From Burkholderiales bacterium (GTDB lineage Bacteria > Pseudomonadota > Gammaproteobacteria > Burkholderiales > UBA11063), in the NCBI GenBank assembly GCA_028693355.1, contig JAQUVM010000001.1, positions 30,061 through 94,060 of the forward strand: DNA of 64,000 nt, given 5' to 3'. The position numbers and the translations under genes are program-made. Within the stretch, counting starts at the first letter, position 1; each line of letters starts with the position of its first letter. The notes beneath the pieces are model-generated. The model had not been told where the DNA came from. It made no database searches and saw nothing but the letters and a program-made list of their open reading frames with translations. Shown one piece after another: positions 27,700 through 37,890 of the stretch.

Positions 27700-29916
27700 A
27701 TGAGTTTAATAAATAAAGTAGTATTAGAAGATATTTTAAATAAAGTTATATCATCAGAAAATAGCGGTGAGATATGCAATAATGATGCTATAAGAGTAAA
27801 ACTTACAACAGATACCAAATACTATAATATTATTTTTAATAATATTCATTTTACTGATATGGGTTTGAGTGATTTATTATCTGGTATTAGCTATAACATT
27901 ATAGCTAAATTAGACTTTGTAAATTCATACCGTTCGATTATTATTAATGAAATTAATGGTAATAAGTTAGACACTGATAAATCCTTAAAAATTCAGGCTA
28001 GTTATTGTCATCATTTACAATTAAATTGCCGTAATTTATCTTTAGAAGAATTAAACTTTATAATTGAGATAATTGATAATCATTTCAATAAAAATATTCA
28101 AGATAAATTGTTAGCAAATGTTTATAATTTATTGGTAAAGCAATTCTCTGGGGCGGATTTCACTTGGTCACATAATGATGAGTCGCGCTGGAGTATTAAC
28201 TCCCCAAAAGGCGTTAAAATTACATATTTTGCAAATCCTCAAAAGGGTATTTGCTATTTAAATTTACAAGGTATTTATATTGCTGAAGACTACAAAGAGT
28301 TTAGTAAAGAATTACAAAGTTTAAATATATTTTCATCAGAAATTATAGAAATAAGTTCCGCATATAATATTCATAATTCAGATATTTCACATATTATTAC
28401 ATTAAAGTTTTTTGTTGAAAACGAGTGGGAAGAAATTAGCATTAATTGGAATAACTCGGGTTTTATCAGCTTAATTTTATCCAACTTGGTAGATGATCTT
28501 TCAAATAATGTTAAAGCCTTAATTACGTATCTTTTATCAAAACACATTAAAACACATCAAAAAATAACTAAACCATTACCGCTTAAGTTTGCATTAATTT
28601 GTGAACTTGGTTTTCCTAGTACATATTTAGCAAGTATTATAGATGATAAATTAGTTAGTTATGGATATGATTCTAACGATATAGTTACCCATAATAATGT
28701 TTCATATGAAGCAATTATTGATAAAACAGAGATTTTTTGTAATTTATCATCGAATGATGATATTTATAAATTACAAAAACTATATGGTGATAAACTTATT
28801 TTGATCGGGTGTGGATTAACTCGCGGGCTTAGCTCTATTTGTAAGACTAGATTAATTCAAGGATTTAATTCTAGGATAAAAAATAGTCAAGATAAGCTTA
28901 CGCAATCACAATATGAAAAAATTTCGCAAGAGTTAGCTAGTTTACAAGGTGAAAATGAAAGTAAACTAGGTGAATTTGAAATGTCATTAAATAAATGTTT
29001 TCATAAAGCTGATTTTTTTATTAATTATGATAGCGACCAAGATGTTATGCTTAGCTGCAAAAAAATGCATAATTCAATCGGGAGGTTTATAGATTTATTA
29101 TTTAATCATAAATTTATAACACCAACTAAAGATGAGTTTGCCATGTATATGGCATTTACTGCGGCTATGCGTTCTGCAGACTTATCTCGTCAAGTGGGGG
29201 CTGTAATCACGGCTTCATCTGGTGATATTATTGCAACAGGTGCAAATGATATTCCTCGGGCTGGTGGTGGTCTTTATTATTCAGAAGTTGATATAAATAA
29301 TGCTATTTATGATAAGCCTCTTGGGCGTGATTATATGCGTGGTTTTGATTCAAATGCAGTTGAGAAATTAAAGATTTTTGATAATATTTATCAAGTATTA
29401 AAAGATAAGTTTAAAGACGGAGTTGATGATAGTGATATTAGGGAGCATTTATTAAAAAGTAAAAATAATGTCCTAAATGATATTACTGAATATGGGCGTG
29501 TGGTTCATGCTGAGATGGAAGCTTTGATGGCATGTGCGCGTAATCAAAGTAGCACTATTGGTGCTAGTTTATACTGTACTACGTATCCATGTCATAACTG
29601 TGCAAAACATATTATTGCTGCTGGAATTAAACGAGTATTGTATATTGAGCCCTATACTAAGAGTAAATCATTACAATTTCACTTTGAAGCAATTAGTAAA
29701 GATGCGGTAAACTCAATTGAAAATAAACTTATGTTAGAATTTTATGATAGTATAGAAGCATCTGGGAAAGTGATATTTGAGAGATTTATTGGCGTTGGCC
29801 CTCGTTTATTCCGTGACTTCTTTTCACGTGATAGTGGTGATAAAAAGCTTAAAGATAAATCTGGTTTTGCTTTAAATAATTGGCAACCACAAGTGATTAA
29901 TTTGTTATGTAAATAG
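27700..29916 (+). CDS. AvcD/DCD-type anti-phage deoxycytidylate deaminase with extended N-terminus
   Basis: C-term MRSADLSRQVGAVITASSGDIIATGANDIPRAGGGLYY...DITEYGRVVHAEMEALMACAR...YCTTYPCHNCAKHIIAAGIKRVLYIEPYTKS: HAE and PCxxC zinc motifs. Confidence 0.87.
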   Translation: MSLINKVVLEDILNKVISSENSGEICNNDAIRVKLTTDTKYYNIIFNNIHFTDMGLSDLLSGISYNIIAKLDFVNSYRSIIINEINGNKLDTDKSLKIQASYCHHLQLNCRNLSLEELNFIIEIIDNHFNKNIQDKLLANVYNLLVKQFSGADFTWSHNDESRWSINSPKGVKITYFANPQKGICYLNLQGIYIAEDYKEFSKELQSLNIFSSEIIEISSAYNIHNSDISHIITLKFFVENEWEEISINWNNSGFISLILSNLVDDLSNNVKALITYLLSKHIKTHQKITKPLPLKFALICELGFPSTYLASIIDDKLVSYGYDSNDIVTHNNVSYEAIIDKTEIFCNLSSNDDIYKLQKLYGDKLILIGCGLTRGLSSICKTRLIQGFNSRIKNSQDKLTQSQYEKISQELASLQGENESKLGEFEMSLNKCFHKADFFINYDSDQDVMLSCKKMHNSIGRFIDLLFNHKFITPTKDEFAMYMAFTAAMRSADLSRQVGAVITASSGDIIATGANDIPRAGGGLYYSEVDINNAIYDKPLGRDYMRGFDSNAVEKLKIFDNIYQVLKDKFKDGVDDSDIREHLLKSKNNVLNDITEYGRVVHAEMEALMACARNQSSTIGASLYCTTYPCHNCAKHIIAAGIKRVLYIEPYTKSKSLQFHFEAISKDAVNSIENKLMLEFYDSIEASGKVIFERFIGVGPRLFRDFFSRDSGDKKLKDKSGFALNNWQPQVINLLCK

Positions 29917-29939
29917 TTCTCATAAAGAAATTACTCTTT

Positions 29940-30290
29940 GTGAATTATAAAAAATGGAGAAATAAGATGTTAGTTACTACTATGAATGATGTTCCTGGTA
30001 AGCAAATTGTTGAAGTTTTGGGTGTAGTGCATGGGATTATAGTTCGTACGCCAACTATTACACAGGGCTTTATCGGTAATTTAAAAAATATTTTAGGTGG
30101 GCATAACCAAGCATTTACAGATATGTGTGAGCAAACGCGTAATCATGCCTATGAAAAAATGATTGAACATGCAAACTCATTAGGTGCTAATGCAATTATT
30201 GCTATGCGTTATGATTCTGATAGCGTTGGTGGTGATCAGACGCGTGCTAATGAGGTATTTTGTTATGGCACTGCTGTAATAATTAAATAG
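29940..30290 (+). CDS. ybjQ: YbjQ/UPF0145 family protein (start possibly ATG at 29967)
   Basis: LGVVHGIIVRTPTITQGFIGNLKNILGGHNQAFTDMCEQTRNHAYEKMIEHANSLGANAIIAMRYDSD. Confidence 0.88.
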   Translation: MNYKKWRNKMLVTTMNDVPGKQIVEVLGVVHGIIVRTPTITQGFIGNLKNILGGHNQAFTDMCEQTRNHAYEKMIEHANSLGANAIIAMRYDSDSVGGDQTRANEVFCYGTAVIIK

Positions 30291-30291
30291 C

Positions 30292-30780
30292 ATGAAAAAG
30301 ATTATATTTGTAGTAAGCATCTGCTTATCTATCTCAGGGAATGCTACTGAGCTTGGGAATACGTTTAAGAATTATTCTAAAGAGCCTTTTCCTATTGAGT
30401 CATCACAAATTGGTTCAGTAACTTTGGATAAATCTGCTAAAAATTATATAGTTATTAAAGTGTCTGATAAAGATAACAAGTGTAGTATTTATCAATATGC
30501 GCCTAAATTGAAGAAAAAACAAAATTTAGCGAAGATATTTGCAGTAAAATGGCAATGTAATATGATACCAAATTTACGAAATATGCTTGGTGATAACTTT
30601 GCTGTTTTTAAAACAACAAAGCCAGAGATAAATACTTTGACATATAAGAAATATGTAAACCCAAATATAGTTGTAGAACTCTCTGGTTATCAGGGTGATA
30701 GTCATGGTATTGCATATATTCCAAATCTTATTCCAAAAAACATCAATTTACAAGAATTACTAAAAAATGAAAAAAACTAA
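30292..30780 (+). CDS. Hypothetical exported protein, overlaps start of next gene
   Basis: Signal peptide MKKIIFVVSICLSISGNA; co-directional. Confidence 0.6.
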   Translation: MKKIIFVVSICLSISGNATELGNTFKNYSKEPFPIESSQIGSVTLDKSAKNYIVIKVSDKDNKCSIYQYAPKLKKKQNLAKIFAVKWQCNMIPNLRNMLGDNFAVFKTTKPEINTLTYKKYVNPNIVVELSGYQGDSHGIAYIPNLIPKNINLQELLKNEKN

Positions 30781-31993
30781 ATCTATTATAAAATTATTAT
30801 CACTTTCAACATTGGGAATGTCTATTTTTACAGCATGTTCTAGTGGAACTACGACTAGTAATCCACCAGTGCAGATTCCAATTAGTATCGGCGCTGGGTT
30901 AAATGGTGATGGAATTAATACTATGTATGTAAGTATTACCTTATGTACAAATAGTGCTGGTACTAATTGCCAAACTATTGATAATATTATTTTAGATACT
31001 GGTTCATTTGGTTTAAAGATTAATAAATCAGCCTTACCTGAGAGTTTTGTTTTACAAATGCCAAGAGTTACAACTACTGATGATCAGATGGTTTATGCTT
31101 GTAATACTTTTGGTAGTGGTTATGTTTTTGCTGAAGAACACTATGGGATTTTAAAACTTGCAAATACTATGACAAATAATGTGATCGTGCAAATAATTGA
31201 AAATAGTCCAAGCGCTGAGATTCCAGATGATTGTATTGCTAAAGGTCCATTTGATGATTTTGCAAATTTTGGGGCTAATGGTATTATTGGGGTGAATCCT
31301 GCCATAGGTTTGGATAATAGTAGTATTTTATTGTATAAAAAAGATATTAATGGCAACTATGTGGCATTGTCATCAGGTGAATCAGCTATAGTTCCTATGC
31401 TGAATAAAAATCCATTACCTAATCTATCTAGTAATAATAATGGTTTTGTAATTTCTATTCCTCCTGTAACACAAAACACTAATACTAATGTATCTGGAAC
31501 TATGATTTTAGGCGTTAATACTTCGTCTATGAATCAAGTAACTAATAAAACTAACTTAGTTGTTGCTTCAGAGTCTGATTTAAGTAGTGTGTGTAATTCG
31601 GCTTGTTTTTATAGTAAGATAAATAATCCTGAAAGTACTATTCCTGCGGTTTTTGATTCTGGGACAAATAGCTGGGTATTTATGAATGATGAGCTACAGT
31701 CATCTGCATGTAGTTATGGATATTGCCCAGAATCTCCATTTACATGGGTTTCAAGCGTTTATAGTTATGATTTTGCTGCGAATGAATCATATGTAATTAC
31801 GGGAGTAATTACTAAAGATGAAACTAACCCAAGTGGTGATACAGTTTCATTTAGCGTAATGCCAGGTTGGGGATATTATAATTATAATAATGAGACATTA
31901 TATGGTTCGCCATTTTTCTTTGGCAAAAATGTATATGTAATTTTTCCATCTAATAAAAATAAAAATCCAATTTGGGGTTTTGAAAGTTATTAA
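30767..31993 (+). CDS. DUF3443-like lipoprotein
   Basis: Lipobox IFTACSSG; TIDNIILDTGSFGLKINKSAL, FGANGIIGV, AVFDSGTNSWVF. Confidence 0.8.
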   Translation: MKKTKSIIKLLSLSTLGMSIFTACSSGTTTSNPPVQIPISIGAGLNGDGINTMYVSITLCTNSAGTNCQTIDNIILDTGSFGLKINKSALPESFVLQMPRVTTTDDQMVYACNTFGSGYVFAEEHYGILKLANTMTNNVIVQIIENSPSAEIPDDCIAKGPFDDFANFGANGIIGVNPAIGLDNSSILLYKKDINGNYVALSSGESAIVPMLNKNPLPNLSSNNNGFVISIPPVTQNTNTNVSGTMILGVNTSSMNQVTNKTNLVVASESDLSSVCNSACFYSKINNPESTIPAVFDSGTNSWVFMNDELQSSACSYGYCPESPFTWVSSVYSYDFAANESYVITGVITKDETNPSGDTVSFSVMPGWGYYNYNNETLYGSPFFFGKNVYVIFPSNKNKNPIWGFESY

Positions 31994-32235
31994 TTAAAAT
32001 AGTGTAACAAAAATATTAGAATGATTTATGCTGGTTTTAGATAATAAAATCAGCATAAATGGGATTTGAGTATTAATCCCATATTGAAGGATTTTTTTGT
32101 TTCATTAGTATCATTATCTGCTTCTGTCAAAGTTCCAATTAACGTATTATTCTGAATAACACATAATTAAGATTGATAGAACACCTATCATTAAATATAT
32201 GCTTAATGTAATAATTAAAATTGAAAGATAAACAA

Positions 32236-32829
32236 ATGTGGATAAAAGAAGTTGAATTAATTGGTGAACATGTAAAGCTAGTGCCATTAGATTATAGCCG
32301 TGTTGATGAGTTAGAAGCTGCACTAGTGGATGGTGATGTTTATAAAATATGGTACACATCTATGCCACAGCCAAAACAAATCGCCGTAGAAATTGATAAA
32401 CGCTTACAGTGGAAAGCTGAAGGATTTATGCAGCCATTTATGGTAATTAATACAAAAACAAATCAAGCAGTTGGCATGACTGCATTTTGCCGAATAGATG
32501 AAGCTAATCGTCGGGTGGAAATTGGTTATACATGGTATGGTAAAAGTGTCCAAAAAACATCATTAAATACTGAGGCTAAATTATTATTACTTAGTCATGC
32601 TTTTGAGAATCTAAATGCGGTAGCTGTAGAATTTAGAACTAATCAATACAATTTTCAAAGTCGTCAGGCAATAGAACGATTAGGTGCTAAATTAGATGGT
32701 GTGCTTCGTAGTGCTAGAGTATACTCAGATGGTACAACATGTGATGGTTATGTCTATAGTATATTACATAATGAATGGTCGGGAGTTAAGAAGAATCTAC
32801 TCTATAAATTAAATGATTGTTATAAATAA
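32236..32829 (+). CDS. GNAT family N-acetyltransferase (RimL-like)
   Basis: EHVKLVPLDYSRVDEL...VEIGYTWYGKSVQKTSLNTEAKLLLLSHAFENLNAVAVEFRTNQYNFQSRQAIERLGAKLDGVLR. Confidence 0.9.
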   Translation: MWIKEVELIGEHVKLVPLDYSRVDELEAALVDGDVYKIWYTSMPQPKQIAVEIDKRLQWKAEGFMQPFMVINTKTNQAVGMTAFCRIDEANRRVEIGYTWYGKSVQKTSLNTEAKLLLLSHAFENLNAVAVEFRTNQYNFQSRQAIERLGAKLDGVLRSARVYSDGTTCDGYVYSILHNEWSGVKKNLLYKLNDCYK

Positions 32830-32855
32830 TTAGCTTCAATATAAGGTGGTAGATA

Positions 32856-33362
32856 ATGGGTATAGAGATTGCAAAAATATTGTCTGAAGCAGAAATTACA
32901 GAGTGTATAAATCTAACTAAACAAGCTGTGGGTTATATGGCATCAATTGGTTTTATGCTTGATTCTACTACTCAGGATTATTTAGATTATTGGGTAAATA
33001 TATCTAATAATCTAAATGATAACAATATTTTATTTTTATACAAGATTAATAATAAAATAGTTGGAACAGTTCAATTAATAATCTCTTGTAAATTAAATGG
33101 TAAGCATCGTGCCCAAGTGGCAAAATTGATTGTTGATAGAAGTTATCAAAATCAAGGGATCGCATCTAAATTAATGCTTGAGTTAGAGAAATTTGCTTTT
33201 TTAAAAGATATAACTTTATTAGTTCTAGATACTCAAACTGATTCATATGCTGAAAAATTTTATTTAAAACATAATTGGATGTTATCAGGACTTATTCCTA
33301 ATTATGCCAAAATGCCAAATGGCGATTTATCTAGTACCAGTGTTTTTCATAAAATATTATAA
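32856..33362 (+). CDS. GNAT family N-acetyltransferase
   Basis: KHRAQVAKLIVDRSYQNQGIASKLMLELEKFA...LDTQTDSYAEKFYLKHNW. Confidence 0.88.
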   Translation: MGIEIAKILSEAEITECINLTKQAVGYMASIGFMLDSTTQDYLDYWVNISNNLNDNNILFLYKINNKIVGTVQLIISCKLNGKHRAQVAKLIVDRSYQNQGIASKLMLELEKFAFLKDITLLVLDTQTDSYAEKFYLKHNWMLSGLIPNYAKMPNGDLSSTSVFHKIL

Positions 33363-33367
33363 CCTAT

Positions 33368-34438
33368 TTAATGACAGCTACCATTTAATTGAATTTCAAG
33401 CCAAGTTTCGTTTAACCATATTCTAATTTTTGGACTATATGCCTTAAAGGTGTGCATTTTACTCATATCTTTAGGGTATATCCAATCCATTGCTTTTATT
33501 TCTGGGCTAACGCTTTTTAGTGCTTCGGTATTCATGATACTAGCACCTGTATCTGTAGTTAGCTCTAGAGCACTTTTTGGTAATAATGCATAGTTAATGA
33601 ATTTGTAGGCTGCATCAGTATTTTTAACAGAAGCTGGTATAACAAGATTATCTAATTCGTATAAGTTACCTTCTTTTTGCATCATTGTGCCAATATTAAT
33701 CTCTTGCTTACTATCTTTCATATCTTCTAGTGTTTTAAAAATATCTACAGAGTAACTCATTGCAACGTAGATACCGCCATTTGCTAAGTTTCTTGTGTAT
33801 GAATCACTATCAAATCTTTTCCAATATGGAGCTGCTTTTAAAATCGTATCTCGCGCTTGAATCAAATCTTTCATATCACTAGAGTTCGGATCTTTACCTA
33901 GATATAATAGCGCAGCTGCAAACACGTTACGTGGAGAATCAAAAACTGTTACTCTACCATGTAGTTTTTTGAGATATTTTGGATCAAAGATTACAGCCCA
34001 TGTATTGGGAATTATACCTAGTTTTTTTAATTCTTTTTTATTATAAGCTAGAAATACGTTATCATAGGCATAAGGAACTGAGTATTTATTTCCTTTATCA
34101 TAGTCAAGATTTAGAAATTGCTTATCTACGTATTTTAAGTTAGGAATTTTTTTTAGGTCTAATGGTTGAAGCTTATGCATTTTTTCTAATTGGTCAACTG
34201 CATATGATGTTGGCACGATTAAATCATAACCATTTAGGCCTGCTGCCATTTTAGCTAGCATTACATCATTTTCATTGAAGAAATTTTGTATTACTTCGTA
34301 GCCATTTGTTTGCCGAAATCCTGTTGCTGTTTGTGGAGCTAAGTAATTGGCTGCAATAAAAATATTTAATTCTTTATTCGCATCAGCATGGATAGTATAT
34401 GAACATATCAATAGTAGAGGAATTAATAAACGCTTCAT
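33368..34438 (-). CDS. potD: Spermidine/putrescine ABC transporter substrate-binding protein
   Basis: LNIFIAANYLAPQTATGFRQTNGYEVIQNFFNENDVMLAKMAAGLNGYDLIVPTSYAVDQL...DNVFLAYNKKELKKLGI. Confidence 0.87.
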   Translation of the reverse strand: MKRLLIPLLLICSYTIHADANKELNIFIAANYLAPQTATGFRQTNGYEVIQNFFNENDVMLAKMAAGLNGYDLIVPTSYAVDQLEKMHKLQPLDLKKIPNLKYVDKQFLNLDYDKGNKYSVPYAYDNVFLAYNKKELKKLGIIPNTWAVIFDPKYLKKLHGRVTVFDSPRNVFAAALLYLGKDPNSSDMKDLIQARDTILKAAPYWKRFDSDSYTRNLANGGIYVAMSYSVDIFKTLEDMKDSKQEINIGTMMQKEGNLYELDNLVIPASVKNTDAAYKFINYALLPKSALELTTDTGASIMNTEALKSVSPEIKAMDWIYPKDMSKMHTFKAYSPKIRIWLNETWLEIQLNGSCH

Positions 34439-34773
34439 TCAAAAACCTGTAATTTTTTGCTTGTAAAGTATATGATTTCTAATTATTGTTATAGACAAAG
34501 ACATGCATTATAGCATATTGCTACTATTGATACTTAATTACAGACTATGTTGTGGCTTATTTGGCTGGGTTATTAAGCAAGATATAGAAAAAAGCAGCCA
34601 AGTTTGTAAAAATCTTTGCAAATGAGATTATATTGTAATACAATTTCAAATATATAAATTCGGATTTTTATGTGTGTAAGCTTATTTATTGGATTTAGCT
34701 TTTATTGGTTCAATATAAACAAAATAATAAAGTCATTAATAGTATGTTATCTATAACAATTTTAGGGTAAAAA

Positions 34774-35427
34774 ATGCGTCAAATTTTATTAGAAAATACG
34801 GAAATTCAACTTAATAATATATATTGTATTGGTCGTAATTATACAGAGCATATTCATGAGTTAGGTAACAGCATTCCAGATGATATGATTGTATTTATGA
34901 AGCCTAATAATGCGCTTCTTTTAGAAAATAATATTATTATAATGCCAAATTATTCTACGAATGTTCATTATGAATGCGAAATAGTAGTGTATATTAATAA
35001 AGATGCTGATAATATTTTGGAAAGTAATGCTGTAGATTATATTGGCGGCATTGGCATTGGCTTAGATTTAACTGCTCGTGATACACAGGATATAGCTAAA
35101 TCTAAAGGGCAACCATGGCTTAAAGCCAAAGGATTTAAACACTCTGCTTGCCTATCAAATCTGATTCCAATTAAGCAAGTTAATGATATCAATAATATTG
35201 AATTTAGTTTGGAAATTAATAACAAACAAGTACAATTTGGTAATACTAAAGATATGCTTTATCCGATATATAAACAAATTGAAATATTGAGCCATATCTA
35301 TGGATTAAAGAGTGGTGATATTATTTATACTGGTACTCCAAGCGGAGTTGGCCGTTTAAATGCTGGTGATAAACTTCAAGCCAAAATTAATGGTTTAATT
35401 GATGCTAAGTGGACGGTAGCACCGTAA
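34774..35427 (+). CDS. Fumarylacetoacetate hydrolase family protein
   Basis: IYCIGRNYTEHIHELGN...GIGLDLTARDTQDIAKSKGQPWLKAKGFKHSACLS...GDIIYTGTPSGVG. Confidence 0.92.
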   Translation: MRQILLENTEIQLNNIYCIGRNYTEHIHELGNSIPDDMIVFMKPNNALLLENNIIIMPNYSTNVHYECEIVVYINKDADNILESNAVDYIGGIGIGLDLTARDTQDIAKSKGQPWLKAKGFKHSACLSNLIPIKQVNDINNIEFSLEINNKQVQFGNTKDMLYPIYKQIEILSHIYGLKSGDIIYTGTPSGVGRLNAGDKLQAKINGLIDAKWTVAP

Positions 35428-35564
35428 ATAATTAAGGAATAGCTCTAACGGGTAATTATTCAGGTTAATAGTATTTATATTGTTATAACTAGGGTTGAAT
35501 AATCAAATATATAAACACTCTTTTTTATGAGAGCTTTTTAACTAGATGTTAGAAATAGTTAATA

Positions 35565-36347
35565 ATGAATAATCTAAAGATGCCAGCACTATTCATTGGG
35601 CATGGTTCACCAATGAATGCTATAGAAAATAATGAGATTACACGGGAGTGGCAAAAATTAGGTGAATTATTACCTACACCCAGAGCTATTTTAGTAATCT
35701 CAGCACATTGGTATATCACCGATACAGCACTTACATATCAAGATAATAACCAAACGATTCATGATTTTTATGGGTTTCCTGAAGAGTTGGCAACATATAG
35801 TTATCCAAGTATTTCTTCTAAGAGTATAGCCGCAGAGATTAAAGATATTTTGGGTAGTGGTATAGACTTACTCAGTGATAAGTGGGGTTTAGATCATGGT
35901 GCTTGGAGTGTTTTAACTCATATATATTCTAAACCAACGATGCCAATTTTGCAATTAAGTATTAATATACAAAAAACTCCACAATGGCATTTTGAGCTTG
36001 GTCAAAAACTTGCAAAATTACGTGAGCAAGGTATTATGCTAATAGCTAGTGGAAATATCGTGCATAATTTGAGTTTACTCTCTTGGCATAAACCTAATTT
36101 AGGTAATGATTGGGCAATTGAATTTGATAATAAAGTTATTGAACTAATTCAAGCGCGGAATTTTGAACCCTTGATTAATTATCAGCAATTAACGGCATCT
36201 GCATTAATGGCAGTACCAACCCCTGAGCATTACTTACCACTTCTCTATATTTTGGGTGCATCTAGTATCAGTGATAAGCTAACTATTTTTAATCAAAAAT
36301 ATAATTATGGTAGCTTATCAATGACATCTATTATTAGTAATGAATGA
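35565..36347 (+). CDS. DODA-type extradiol dioxygenase (YgiD-like)
   Basis: ALFIGHGSPMNAIENN...ILVISAHWYITDTALT...DHGAWSVLTHIY...LIASGNIVHNL. Confidence 0.92.
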   Translation: MNNLKMPALFIGHGSPMNAIENNEITREWQKLGELLPTPRAILVISAHWYITDTALTYQDNNQTIHDFYGFPEELATYSYPSISSKSIAAEIKDILGSGIDLLSDKWGLDHGAWSVLTHIYSKPTMPILQLSINIQKTPQWHFELGQKLAKLREQGIMLIASGNIVHNLSLLSWHKPNLGNDWAIEFDNKVIELIQARNFEPLINYQQLTASALMAVPTPEHYLPLLYILGASSISDKLTIFNQKYNYGSLSMTSIISNE

Positions 36348-36365
36348 TTTTTAGAAAGATTTTAT

Positions 36366-37010
36366 ATGATTGATAGTCGTCAAAAATATCCTATTCCAAA
36401 TATAAGTCGGTTAGGGTTTTTAAAGAATTTTATTAGCAATACAAATATCATCGTTGGTGATTATACTTATTATGATGATCCGGATGGTATGGATGATTTT
36501 GCTGATAAAAATGTTTTATATCATTTTGATTTTGTGGGTGATAAGTTGATCATTGGTAAATTTTGCCAGATTGCAACAGGAGTAAAATTTATTATGAATG
36601 GGGCTAATCATGGCCAACAAGGGTTTACTACTTTTCCATTTAAGGTTTTTGGGCATGAATTTGCCAATTTACCTATATTGAGTGATAATAAAGGTGATAC
36701 GATAATTGGAAATGATGTTTGGATTGGTAATGATGTAACTTTTATGCCTGGTGTAAAAGTTGGGGATGGCGCGATTATTGCATCTAAAAGCGTGGTGACT
36801 AAAGATGTTGCACCATATAGTATTGTCGGTGGTAATCCAGCTATACCAATTCGCCAGAGATTTGATGATGAAACTATAAATAAATTATTAAAAATTGAGT
36901 GGTGGAATTGGTCTATTGATAAAATTGCGCAAAATGGCAAGTATTTATTGGATTTTACACCAGAAAATCTAGAGAAATTAATTCAAGAGAGCAGTCTAAA
37001 TAATAGCTAG
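36366..37010 (+). CDS. Vat-like / xenobiotic O-acetyltransferase (hexapeptide)
   Basis: [12 protein letters not shown]...[23 protein letters not shown]...[71 protein letters not shown]. Confidence 0.88.
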   Translation: MIDSRQKYPIPNISRLGFLKNFISNTNIIVGDYTYYDDPDGMDDFADKNVLYHFDFVGDKLIIGKFCQIATGVKFIMNGANHGQQGFTTFPFKVFGHEFANLPILSDNKGDTIIGNDVWIGNDVTFMPGVKVGDGAIIASKSVVTKDVAPYSIVGGNPAIPIRQRFDDETINKLLKIEWWNWSIDKIAQNGKYLLDFTPENLEKLIQESSLNNS

Positions 37011-37020
37011 GGAGTAGCTT

Positions 37021-37797
37021 ATGAATCGTATTATTTATACATCAGTTTTTAGTACCTTTTTCATTTTGTCTAATTGTTACGCAGACACTATAAATGAAAG
37101 TGCTTCTGATAATATAAAACCAAGTAATTTTGTGAATGTTGCTAATGTGATCCCTGAGGCTCAATTCGATATGCGATATTATGGGTTACATAATTTTGTT
37201 GGCACAAAAATTGATGGCTATGAAAAACCTATTTGTTTGTTGACTAAAGACGCAGCAAGTAGCCTTCGTCAAGTTGAAGATAAACTATTACCTATGGGTT
37301 TAACCCTTAAATTATATGATTGTTATCGACCACAAAGAGCTGTCAATCACTTTGCTAGATGGGCTACTGATATAAATGACAATAAAATGAAAACGGAGTT
37401 TTACCCAACGGTTGATAAACGAAATTTATTTAAAGAAGACTATATCGCTTATAAATCAGGTCATAGCCGTGGTAGCACTATGGATTTAACAATAGTACCA
37501 TTAAATAGCAAGATTCCCGTTATAAATGCAAGTAAAAAATATGCAGCATGTACATCATCGATAGAGAAACGTTCTCCTGATAACAGTCTTGATTTTGGAA
37601 CCGGTTTTGATTGTTTTAGTCCTATTGCACACCCAAGTTATCAGAATCTATCACCACAAATGAAAGCTAATCGATTATTACTAAATACCTTAATGCAAGA
37701 TGCTGGATTTAAAGCTATTGATAGTGAATGGTGGCATTTTACCTTGAAAAATGAGCCATATCCTGATACCTATTTTGATTTTTTGGTTAATGATTAA
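37021..37797 (+). CDS. M15 family D-alanyl-D-alanine dipeptidase (VanX/DdpX-like), exported
   Basis: VIPEAQFDMRYYGLHNFVG...LKLYDCYRPQRAVNHFARWA...SGHSRGSTMDLTIV...EWWHF. Confidence 0.92.
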   Translation: MNRIIYTSVFSTFFILSNCYADTINESASDNIKPSNFVNVANVIPEAQFDMRYYGLHNFVGTKIDGYEKPICLLTKDAASSLRQVEDKLLPMGLTLKLYDCYRPQRAVNHFARWATDINDNKMKTEFYPTVDKRNLFKEDYIAYKSGHSRGSTMDLTIVPLNSKIPVINASKKYAACTSSIEKRSPDNSLDFGTGFDCFSPIAHPSYQNLSPQMKANRLLLNTLMQDAGFKAIDSEWWHFTLKNEPYPDTYFDFLVND

Positions 37798-37890
37798 TAA
37801 GTCTAGGTTACAATTAGTTATAGTTAACAAACCTATTAAACAGCAAGATATATCAATATCTATTTAAATATTATTTATTAAAGAATAGCC

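Noticed and set aside
32237-32245. TGTGGATAA (reverse DnaA box)
   Set aside because: Single copy at the start of a GNAT gene coding sequence; no clustering.
35440-35530. Loose inverted repeat (ATTATTCAGGTTAATAG / ATTATTCAACCCTAGTTATAA)
   Set aside because: Too many mismatches and lacks the TATAGCT termini of the MITE family; likely AT-rich coincidence.
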